Source: Geobacter sp. UBA6169
GTDB taxonomy: Bacteria; Desulfobacterota; Desulfuromonadia; Geobacterales; Pseudopelobacteraceae
Direction: 5' to 3'
Length of the DNA: 12,713 nucleotides
Assembly (NCBI GenBank): GCA_002422265.1
Contig: DIUB01000120.1
Location: forward strand, 1 to 12,713
Within the stretch, counting starts at the first letter, position 1, and every line of letters starts with the position of its first letter. The notes under the pieces are model-generated. The model was not told the origin of the DNA. It was given only the letters and a program-made list of their open reading frames with translations, and did no database searches. A program made the position numbers and the translations under genes. Shown one piece after another: positions 1 through 6,059 of the stretch.

Positions 1-1541
1 AAAAACTGCGTCATGATGATGCCTACACACCGGGCGGCAGGCATGGCGCCCGCCCCAACCGGGCAACCATTATCTATACCTCTCGACTGAAAGAAGCGTA
101 TCGGGATGTGCCGGTGGTACTGGGCGGTATTGAGGCATCGTTACGACGCCTGGCACACTATGATTACTGGGACAATAAGGTGCGGCGCTCGATTCTGCTG
201 GATGCCAAGGCTGATCTGCTGCTGTACGGCATGGGTGAATATCCGCTGCTTGAACTTGCCCAACGCCTCAAGGCCGGTGAAACACTGGATCAGATCAGGA
301 CAGATCTGCGCAGTGCTGCCTATGCTGCAAAGACGGCCCCGGAAGGCGCGCTGCTGCTTCCTTCCTGTGAGCAGGTTGCCACTTCAGCTGCTGATTACCT
401 GCAGGCCTTCCGTACCATGGAGCAGGAGCTGAACCCCGGTTGTGCCCGCACCCTGGCCCAGCCCCATGCCGACCGGATACTTGTCTGCAACCCGCCAGCC
501 CAGCCGCTCTCCACAAAACAGCTGGATGCGGTCTATGCCCTTCCGTTCAGCAGAGAGCCACACCCGGGCTACAAGGAGCCGATTCCTGCGTATGAACAGA
601 TCAAGCTTTCCCTGACCAGCCATCGCGGCTGCTATGGCGGCTGTTCGTTCTGTGCCATCACGGCCCATCAGGGTAAATTCATCCAGTCACGCTCTTCTGC
701 CTCCATCGTTAAGGAGCTGCAGGCACTCAGCATGAAGAGCTGGTTTCGCGGCACGGTCAGCGATATCGGAGGACCGACGGCCAACATGTACGGCACCGGC
801 TGCGGAGCCCCAGATGGTGGTAGCAGCTGTAGGCGTCACAGCTGCCTGCAGCCCAGTCCCTGTCCTAATCTGAGGGCTGATGACCGAGCTGCAGTAGCGC
901 TGTTACGCAAGGCCGCCGGACTTCCCGGTGTACGCACAGTGACTGTTACCTCAGGTGTCCGCCACGATCTGCTGCAACAGCAGCCGGTCTACTTTCAAGA
1001 GCTTGTCGCACGGCATATCGGCGGGCTGCTGAAGGTTGCTCCTGAACACCTGGTTGATCAGGTGACCAGCCTGATGCGTAAGCCGGGTAGAGAGGTCTTT
1101 GCCTGTTTTCTTGAACGGTTCAGGGATGAAAATCGCAGGGCGGGCAAACAGCAGGGGGTGATCCCCTATCTGATCTCCGGGCATCCAGGCTGCAGGATTG
1201 ATGAGATGGTTCAGTTGGTGCAGCAGTTAAACCGCCTGAAACTGAAGGTTGAGCAGGCGCAGGAGTTTACCCCGACGCCAGGTACGGCAGCCACCTGTAT
1301 GTACTACACCGGCCTGGACCCGGACAGCGGCAAACCGGTGTATGTCGCCCGTACCGATCGGGAAAAGATCCTGCAGAAATCTATCCTGCTCTGGCATCTG
1401 CCGGAGGAGCGCCAGCGGGCGACCAAGTTGTTGCGGGAATTGGGACGTAACGATCTATTAGGTGTATTGGATGAAGGCCAGAGGAGTAGCGGGCATCAAC
1501 GCCGTGTAACAGGCGGCCTCAAAAAAAGAACGGCCCGCTGA
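1..1541 (+). CDS. ygiQ: YgiQ family radical SAM protein, 3' part (5' end outside window)
   Basis: The reading frame is open from base 3 to the TGA at 1539-1541, giving 512 codons with no start in view; the first visible residues (KLRHDDAYTPGGR) are internal YgiQ sequence, so the gene begins left of the window. The radical SAM CxxxCxxC motif (HRGCYGGCSFC) has its cysteine codons at 630, 642 and 651 and would bind the 4Fe-4S cluster that cleaves S-adenosylmethionine. Other family hallmarks are VLGGIEASLRR, SDIGGPTANMYG, a second cysteine-rich patch (CRRHSCL...CPNL), LKVAPEH, and the C-terminal FTPTP...CMYYTGLDP block. No frameshift is seen. The exact reaction of the family is not settled; a cytoplasmic Fe-S enzyme is the safe statement. 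The last codons are rich in lysine and arginine and run into a terminator hairpin belonging to the convergent csp gene. Confidence 0.93.
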   Translation, partial: KLRHDDAYTPGGRHGARPNRATIIYTSRLKEAYRDVPVVLGGIEASLRRLAHYDYWDNKVRRSILLDAKADLLLYGMGEYPLLELAQRLKAGETLDQIRTDLRSAAYAAKTAPEGALLLPSCEQVATSAADYLQAFRTMEQELNPGCARTLAQPHADRILVCNPPAQPLSTKQLDAVYALPFSREPHPGYKEPIPAYEQIKLSLTSHRGCYGGCSFCAITAHQGKFIQSRSSASIVKELQALSMKSWFRGTVSDIGGPTANMYGTGCGAPDGGSSCRRHSCLQPSPCPNLRADDRAAVALLRKAAGLPGVRTVTVTSGVRHDLLQQQPVYFQELVARHIGGLLKVAPEHLVDQVTSLMRKPGREVFACFLERFRDENRRAGKQQGVIPYLISGHPGCRIDEMVQLVQQLNRLKLKVEQAQEFTPTPGTAATCMYYTGLDPDSGKPVYVARTDREKILQKSILLWHLPEERQRATKLLRELGRNDLLGVLDEGQRSSGHQRRVTGGLKKRTAR

Positions 1542-1558
1542 TTGCTCAGCGGGCCGTT
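1521..1558 (-). terminator. Rho-independent terminator of the csp gene, overlapping the ygiQ 3' end
   Basis: Bases 1529-1541 (AACGGCCCGCTGA) and 1546-1558 (TCAGCGGGCCGTT) form a perfect 13-bp stem with a four-base loop. Read on the minus strand, the stem is followed by a T-rich run (complement of the A-rich bases 1521-1528), as in an intrinsic terminator, about 22 nt after the csp stop. On the plus strand the hairpin is followed only by a weakly T-rich stretch, so it is directed mainly at csp, though it may slow ygiQ transcription too. The TGA of ygiQ lies in the left arm. Confidence 0.9.
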
Positions 1559-1580
1559 AAGGTTGATTTGTGTCTGATGA

Positions 1581-1784
1581 TTACTTCAGTTTAACAATGT
1601 TGGCTGCCTGGAGACCTTTCGGGCCCTGCACAATGTCAAAACTTACAGACTCACCTTCAGCCAAGGACTTGAAACCCTCGCTTTGAATTGCAGAAAAGTG
1701 CGCAAAGACATCTTCGCCACCCTCTTGCTCGATAAAGCCAAACCCCTTGGTGTCATTAAACCACTTGACCTTGCCTTGAGCCAT
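1581..1784 (-). CDS. Cold-shock domain protein (CspA family)
   Basis: This 67-residue protein is one whole cold-shock domain, the usual family size. RNP1 is KGFGFI (13-18) and RNP2 is VFAHF (26-30); most relatives have valine where residue 28 is alanine. The FNDTKGFGFI and HFSAIQ...GFKSL blocks are typical. Such proteins bind single-stranded RNA or DNA and act as RNA chaperones in the cytoplasm; whether this one is cold-induced or constitutive cannot be read from its sequence. The start is supported by a very strong Shine-Dalgarno (AAGGAGGA, plus-strand 1793-1800) 8 nt before the ATG. A consensus-like promoter, a structured leader of about 145 nt and a perfect terminator make it a self-contained unit, although no terminator separates it from the mlaC gene upstream. 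Confidence 0.96.
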   Translation of the reverse strand: MAQGKVKWFNDTKGFGFIEQEGGEDVFAHFSAIQSEGFKSLAEGESVSFDIVQGPKGLQAANIVKLK

Positions 1785-1930
1785 TGTTTACTTCCTCCTT
1801 CGTGTGTTGCCGGTCAGCGCCGGATGAAAAATATCTGCTAAGTTTCCGGAGCTGGTGCAGGAGTGTCGACGAACAAGGCAGTCCAGCAGGTGCTTCGTGA
1901 GTTCAGCGGTCACGTCCGAAACTTATTGCT
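1785..1930 (-). promoter_or_regulatory. Long structured 5' leader of csp
   Basis: From the predicted transcription start (about 1929-1930) to the ATG there are about 145 nt without a gene. Near the RNA 5' end, minus-strand TAAGTTTCGGA (1925-1915) can pair with TCCGGAAACTTA (1850-1839), giving 11 base pairs with one bulged G and a 64-nt enclosed segment. That segment has a small CGTGA/TCACG stem. A short CCGG/CCGG hairpin lies between the long stem and the Shine-Dalgarno. Long structured leaders are known for cspA-type genes, where they control temperature-dependent translation and stability; that role here is inferred. Confidence 0.55.
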
Positions 1931-1935
1931 GCGTC

Positions 1936-1964
1936 CCTGTAGCATAGCGCTCTAGTGCTGTCAA
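1936..1964 (-). promoter_or_regulatory. Predicted sigma70-type promoter of csp
   Basis: On the minus strand there is a perfect -35 TTGACA (plus-strand 1959-1964), a 17-bp spacer, and TACAGG as -10 (1936-1941), preceded by TG one base away (extended -10, TGCTACAGG). The -10 hexamer matches only 3 of 6 consensus bases, which the extended element could offset. It starts 17 nt past the mlaC stop. The start point would fall near 1929-1930. Confidence 0.6.
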
Positions 1965-1981
1965 GATAAATCAGTTTGCAG

Positions 1982-2578
1982 CTACATCTTGATTTCATTG
2001 CTTTTGGACTGCAGTTTCTTGATGAGTTCCGGGTAGCCGCTGGTGGAAATGATCTTGTTGAACTGAGTACGATAGTTGGATACCAGACTCACCCCTTCGA
2101 TCACCACGTCATAGACCATCCAGGAACCGTTCTCTTTCTTGAGTAGACGGTAGTCAAGGGTGTACTCATCATTCTTTGCAGTTACCACCTTTGATTTGAC
2201 CTCGGCATAATCGCCATCCACCGATTCCTTGGTATAGATGATCTTTTCGTTGTTATAGGATTCTATTTTGCCGGCGTAGGAGTTTTCCAGCAGGGTCGCG
2301 AACAGATCACTAAACTGCTTGCGTTCTGCCGGGGTACGCTGGTTCCAATGTCTGCCCAGGCTGCGTTTGGCCATCTCCTGGCTGTCAAAGATGGTTGCGA
2401 TCGCCTTTTTTATGGCAGTACGGCGCCGCTGCTCATTGGCCTTTTTCTTCATTTCGTCATCGCCGACAATCCTGATAACTTCATCAACGGTCGTTTTGAT
2501 AGTGGCGGTGACCGAAGCATAGGCAAGGGTCGTGGTCAGCAGGCAAGCAAGGAAAACAAAGAAAAAACGCGTCAACAT
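1982..2578 (-). CDS. mlaC: MlaC/Ttg2D family periplasmic phospholipid-binding protein
   Basis: The 198-residue protein opens with a signal peptide (MLTRFFFVFLACLLTTTLAYAS), so it is exported to the periplasm. The rest matches the MlaC/Ttg2 family: RSLGRHW and TPAERKQFSDLF in the middle, and the hallmark YDVVIEGVSLVSNYR near 156-170. Length is close to the E. coli protein (about 210). Family members carry phospholipid between the outer-membrane site and the MlaFED complex. The ATG has an excellent Shine-Dalgarno (AAGGAGGT, plus-strand 2585-2592) 6 nt upstream. It is last in the operon, 30 nt after the TolC-family gene; its own strong ribosome site suggests it is made in larger amounts than the membrane parts, as expected for a soluble carrier. 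The hopanoid-linked protein HpnM belongs to the same superfamily and is an alternative name. No terminator follows. Confidence 0.9.
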   Translation of the reverse strand: MLTRFFFVFLACLLTTTLAYASVTATIKTTVDEVIRIVGDDEMKKKANEQRRRTAIKKAIATIFDSQEMAKRSLGRHWNQRTPAERKQFSDLFATLLENSYAGKIESYNNEKIIYTKESVDGDYAEVKSKVVTAKNDEYTLDYRLLKKENGSWMVYDVVIEGVSLVSNYRTQFNKIISTSGYPELIKKLQSKSNEIKM

Positions 2579-2608
2579 GTGGGTACCTCCTTGAGGGCGT
2601 TGGTACGA

Positions 2609-3994
2609 CTAAGGCTGGGTAGCCGTTACAGGGTGCTCGCCCATGGCGTAGTCAAGGTTGGCCTTGGCCATCAGATAGTCGTAGATGGCCTGGTAGTGGG
2701 CGGCCTTCATCTTGCCATATACTTCGACCGCATCAAAGACATCACGGGGATTGCCTACGCCGAAGTCAAAATTGGCCAGGGCCGCAGCGCCCCATTTTCT
2801 GGCGCTTTGGTAAGCATGCTGGGTGATACTTACGTTCTTCTGTTGTTCCTGCATCTCTAGCCAGGCCTTCTGCACCTGTAGCGGTATATAGCTGTCGGCA
2901 TAGCGCTTGGTGCTGGAGAGGCGGTTCAGTTGCGCCTGTTCGGCTGCGACCTTGGCGCCGGTGATGCCAAAATCAAGTTTCCATTTGATTCCCAGGGCAA
3001 CGCCACCGTAGGCGTGATTAAAAGTATCACTGATGTAGGGATTTTTGATCCGTTCGCGGTCATCGGCATAGGCCCAGGAAAAGATACCAGCCAGGAAAAC
3101 ATCAGGATAATAGTTTGATCTGGCTGCCTCAACCAGGGCAGTGCGGGCAGCCGTCCCTTCGGCAAGCTGTCTGAATTCGGGTCGCTGTGTCCGAGCCCGT
3201 TCAACAACAGCGGATAGTTCAGGTGTTTGTTCCCTGGGCATTTCCAGGCGTTCGGCCGCCACGTTGACATCCACCGTATCTCCCAGGGTCAGTCGTGCCT
3301 TCAGGGCTGCCAGAGCCAGCTTCTCACCTTTAATTGCCTCTTCCATATATTTATTGACCGCACCGGAGTAAGCGTCAATCTTGAACAGGTCCATCGGGTC
3401 TCCGGAGGCAGATTCATTGTCGATCATCTGCTGGACCTTCTGCTTGCCTTGCAGCATGTACAGTTGCAGCTCGGCCAGGACATTCTGGAGTTCACGGGCC
3501 AGCAGCACGCCGTAGTAGTACTTTTTAACCTCCAGGGCAACCTCGTTCGCCTTCTGGCGTTTGCGCGACTTGTCAACCTCCATGCCGTGGGTAGCCGCCT
3601 TCATGTTTTCGCTGATCTTGCCAAAGGTCCAGAGCGGCTGGGTGATCATCACATCTGCGCTGGTGAACCAGGTAAGGTCACGGATGCTGAACGCTTTATC
3701 AGTTTTGACGTAAGGACTGATATCATTCTGCTTGGCTCCGGGAGCCGGACCAAAGAGCGACATGATATTGATCTGCGGATAACGGTATGATTTGGCCTCC
3801 TCCAGCTTGCTGGAGGTGAAAGCCAGATCTGCCTGGGCCTCACCGATTTCCGGTGAGGTCTGCAGTGCGGAGCGGATGCACTCATCGAGATCCAGCACCA
3901 GCGTAGTGTGCCCCGGGCTTCCGGCAAGCGCTGTCGAGGCGCTGAAAAGAGCGGCAAAACCTACCGCCAGAGTGCTGCGTACCATCTGCATCAT
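2609..3994 (-). CDS. TolC family outer-membrane channel protein
   Basis: The 461-residue protein has a signal peptide (cut near ALAGS, residue 24) followed by two outer-membrane-efflux-protein repeats. The start of repeat one (DLDECIRSALQTSPEIGEAQ) and the strand motifs QPLWTFGK and WKLDFGITGAK, one per repeat, are typical of TolC-like proteins. These trimerise into a barrel with a long periplasmic coiled-coil tunnel; the long helical stretches are visible here. Two ATGs are adjacent (3994 and 3991); the first is chosen because AGGAG, overlapping the mlaD stop, lies 9 nt before it. It sits between mlaD (12-nt gap) and mlaC (30-nt gap), so it is in the same transcript as the MCE transporter. 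No membrane-fusion protein or RND pump is encoded nearby. Partnership with MlaEFD is inferred from position only. Confidence 0.92.
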   Translation of the reverse strand: MMQMVRSTLAVGFAALFSASTALAGSPGHTTLVLDLDECIRSALQTSPEIGEAQADLAFTSSKLEEAKSYRYPQINIMSLFGPAPGAKQNDISPYVKTDKAFSIRDLTWFTSADVMITQPLWTFGKISENMKAATHGMEVDKSRKRQKANEVALEVKKYYYGVLLARELQNVLAELQLYMLQGKQKVQQMIDNESASGDPMDLFKIDAYSGAVNKYMEEAIKGEKLALAALKARLTLGDTVDVNVAAERLEMPREQTPELSAVVERARTQRPEFRQLAEGTAARTALVEAARSNYYPDVFLAGIFSWAYADDRERIKNPYISDTFNHAYGGVALGIKWKLDFGITGAKVAAEQAQLNRLSSTKRYADSYIPLQVQKAWLEMQEQQKNVSITQHAYQSARKWGAAALANFDFGVGNPRDVFDAVEVYGKMKAAHYQAIYDYLMAKANLDYAMGEHPVTATQP

Positions 3995-4006
3995 GGGTGT
4001 CTGCTC

Positions 4007-4465
4007 CTAATCTACCTTGCCGTGGATAAACTTGCTGACCAACTCTTCAATATCAATGGCTGATTCAGTCTCGCGAATCCTGCCGCCTTCTTTCAGGAAC
4101 TGGTCAGAGCCACCCGGCTTGAGCTTGATGAATTTGTCGCCGATGATACCACTGGTGCGTACCGAGGCGATCACATCGTCACCCACCATGATACCGTCTT
4201 TGATCCTGAGGGTCACCTCGGCCTGATCACCGCTTGCGTTAGAAAGGCCGATCCGTTCAACCGAGCCGATTTCCACGCCGGCCAACTCAACACGGGCACC
4301 GGTTTTAAGGCCGGAGACCGAGTCGAAACGGGCAGTAACGCGGTAGTTGTTGCCGCCGATCAGCTCCATTTTACCAAGCTTGATGGAAAGATATCCCAGA
4401 CAGAGGATACCGATCATCATGAAAACTCCTACGGTAAGTTCAAGTTTTGCATTGTTCATGGTCAT
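4007..4465 (-). CDS. mlaD: MlaD family MCE-domain lipid transport protein
   Basis: This 152-residue protein has one N-terminal membrane anchor (about 8-28, LELTVGVFMMIGILCLGYLS) and one MCE domain (about 39-118) with the characteristic ARFDSVSGLKTGARVELAGV and IGSVERIGL segments, then SGIIGDKFIKLKPGG. In E. coli MlaD forms a hexameric ring in the periplasm sitting on MlaE, through which lipid passes. It is shorter than the E. coli protein (about 183); the tail after the MCE domain is only about 30 residues, so no long needle or barrel domain is present to span the periplasm. The ATG overlaps the mlaF stop as ATGA, indicating translational coupling; a second in-frame ATG (codon 3, at 4459) is also possible. 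The TolC-family gene follows after 12 nt. Confidence 0.93.
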   Translation of the reverse strand: MTMNNAKLELTVGVFMMIGILCLGYLSIKLGKMELIGGNNYRVTARFDSVSGLKTGARVELAGVEIGSVERIGLSNASGDQAEVTLRIKDGIMVGDDVIASVRTSGIIGDKFIKLKPGGSDQFLKEGGRIRETESAIDIEELVSKFIHGKVD

Positions 4466-5214
4466 GCTGCTCCGCTGTTGATCGGGCCGTCCAGGCTGCC
4501 GCTGATAAACTGTCGCACCACCGGATGTTCCGATGTCTGGATGTCATGGGGTGAACCGAACTGCAGAATCTCGCCCCGGTAAAGCATGGCCACCTGGTGG
4601 GCCACGTCAAAGATGTCAGGAATATCATGTGAAACAATTACCGCAGTAAAGCCGAACTTCTGCTGCGTGTCCTTGATCAGCTGATGGATGGCACGCCTGA
4701 TAACCGGATCAAGGCCGGTGGTCGGTTCGTCAAACAAGATGATCTCCGGTTTCAAAAGCAGCGCCCGGGCCAGCCCGACCCGTTTTTTCATGCCACCGGA
4801 CAGCTCGTCAGGGTATTTGTGGTTGACCTCCCTGAGGCCGACCTCCTGCAATGCCGTGGTGACCTGCTCGCTAATCTCGGTCTTGCTGAGTGTCGTCTTC
4901 TCCTCCAGAGGGAAGGCGACATTTTCGTAGACCGTCATGGAGTCAAACAGTGCTGCATTCTGAAAGACCATGGCAAATTTTTCACGTATCAGATTGAGGT
5001 GTGAACGCCGCAGGCCGACAATGCTTTGCCCGTCAACCTGCACATCACCCTGATCTGGTTGCAGCAGGCCGATCATATGTTTGAGCAAGACGCTCTTGCC
5101 CTCGCCGCTGGGACCGATGACGGCGGTGATCTGGCCGGCGGGGACGGTCAGGTTGAGCCCGTTCAGGACGCGCTGGCTGCCAAAGCTCTTATGGACTCCG
5201 TTAAGGGTGATCAC
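4462..5214 (-). CDS. mlaF: MlaF family ABC transporter ATP-binding protein
   Basis: The 250-residue protein is a complete ABC ATPase: Walker A GPSGEGKS (34-41), Q-loop Q85, signature LSGGM (138-142), Walker B IILFDE (158-163) and switch histidine H196. The GEGKS form of Walker A and LSGGMKKRVGLARAL are typical of the MlaF/MCE-linked subgroup. It would power lipid movement through the MlaE permease on the cytoplasmic face. The start codon is GTG at 5214, overlapping the mlaE TGA as GTGA, with no convincing Shine-Dalgarno; translation is therefore probably coupled to mlaE. Its own stop overlaps the mlaD start. MlaB, the STAS partner of the E. coli complex, is not encoded in this block. Confidence 0.95.
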   Translation of the reverse strand: MITLNGVHKSFGSQRVLNGLNLTVPAGQITAVIGPSGEGKSVLLKHMIGLLQPDQGDVQVDGQSIVGLRRSHLNLIREKFAMVFQNAALFDSMTVYENVAFPLEEKTTLSKTEISEQVTTALQEVGLREVNHKYPDELSGGMKKRVGLARALLLKPEIILFDEPTTGLDPVIRRAIHQLIKDTQQKFGFTAVIVSHDIPDIFDVAHQVAMLYRGEILQFGSPHDIQTSEHPVVRQFISGSLDGPINSGAA

Positions 5215-5981
5215 AACAGCACCGAGGTGAGGAAGTAGTCCCAGATCAGGATCAACACCGAAGTGAGTACCACCGATTCAGTGGTGGCCCTGGAGACACC
5301 TTCAGCGCCGTGTCCCGCATAATAGCCTTTATAGCAGCCGATCCAGGCGATGATGACACCAAAGGAGAATGACTTGACAAAGCCGGAGTAGACATCCTTC
5401 CACTCAACGGAACGGTACATCTCGCTGAAATAGGCGCCGGGATTGACCCCCAGCAACTTGACCCCCACCAGCCAGCCGCCGTAGATGCCGACAACATCAA
5501 AAATGGCGCACAAAAGCGGCATAGAGATCATGGCGGCAATGAACTTGGGGGAAATAAGGTATTTATACGGATCAAGCGCCATGGTTTCCAGGGCATCGAT
5601 CTGTTCGCTGATCCGCATGATACCGATTTCTGCTGTGATGGCCGAGCCGGCCCGGCCGGTCACCATCAGAGCAGAAAGTACTGGTCCCAGCTCACGGATC
5701 AGGGAAAGGGCCACGGCGGTACCCAGCATCCCCTCCGATCCGAATTTGGTCAGGGTGTAGTATCCCTGCAGCCCCAGCACCATACCGGTAAAGGCTGCGG
5801 TCAGCACGATCACAAACAGGGATTTGGCGCCGATGAAGCGGATCTGTTTCAGGACATGCACCGGACGCCCGGGCCTGCGCACCAGTGAGTAGAGCGCATA
5901 GGCCAGAAATTGTCCGGTTTTTCCAAGCTCCTGGAGTAGTGTGAGGGCCCAGCGTCCTAAGGCCTGTATCTGCATACGCAT
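5211..5981 (-). CDS. mlaE: MlaE family ABC transporter permease
   Basis: The 256-residue protein matches the MlaE permease family in length and sequence. An N-terminal amphipathic segment is followed by about five hydrophobic membrane stretches; the conserved core is GMVLGLQGYYTLTKFG, SLIRELGPVLSALMVTGRAG and EIGIMRISEQIDALETMALD. It forms the inner-membrane lipid pathway with MlaF and MlaD. The ATG at 5981 is chosen over a second ATG at 5975 because AAAGGA lies 11 nt before the first and 17 nt before the second. It is the first gene of the operon behind a clear promoter (6021-6049), with a leader of about 33 nt, and it overlaps mlaF by four bases. Confidence 0.95.
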   Translation of the reverse strand: MRMQIQALGRWALTLLQELGKTGQFLAYALYSLVRRPGRPVHVLKQIRFIGAKSLFVIVLTAAFTGMVLGLQGYYTLTKFGSEGMLGTAVALSLIRELGPVLSALMVTGRAGSAITAEIGIMRISEQIDALETMALDPYKYLISPKFIAAMISMPLLCAIFDVVGIYGGWLVGVKLLGVNPGAYFSEMYRSVEWKDVYSGFVKSFSFGVIIAWIGCYKGYYAGHGAEGVSRATTESVVLTSVLILIWDYFLTSVLL

Positions 5982-6020
5982 CGGATTGTTGATCCTTTGT
6001 ACGGTCTAAAGCACATGGAT

Positions 6021-6049
6021 ACTATACTGATGTTTATTCAACTTGTAAA
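6021..6049 (-). promoter_or_regulatory. Predicted sigma70-type promoter of the mlaEFD-TolC-mlaC operon
   Basis: On the minus strand TTTACA (-35, plus-strand 6044-6049) is separated by exactly 17 bp from TATAGT (-10, 6021-6026); each hexamer matches 5 of 6 consensus bases. It lies in the 78-bp gap after the glycosyltransferase gene and would start transcription near 6014, about 33 nt before the mlaE ATG. The operon can therefore be expressed independently of the two genes upstream, though no terminator prevents read-through from them. Confidence 0.75.
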
Positions 6050-6059
6050 GTGGTGATAA

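Noticed and set aside
780..870. Possible frameshift in ygiQ between TANMYG and the cysteine-rich CPNL segment
   Set aside because: The frame stays open, and both sides and the intervening CRRHSC motif fit the family; the segment is simply variable.
2348..2860. 170-codon open frame antisense to mlaC and the TolC-family gene
   Set aside because: It crosses two well-supported genes on the other strand, shows no recognisable family sequence and has no Shine-Dalgarno; it is a shadow of GC-rich coding DNA.
3227..3790. 187-codon open frame antisense to the TolC-family gene
   Set aside because: It lies wholly inside a clear outer-membrane channel gene, and its translation resembles no family I recognise.
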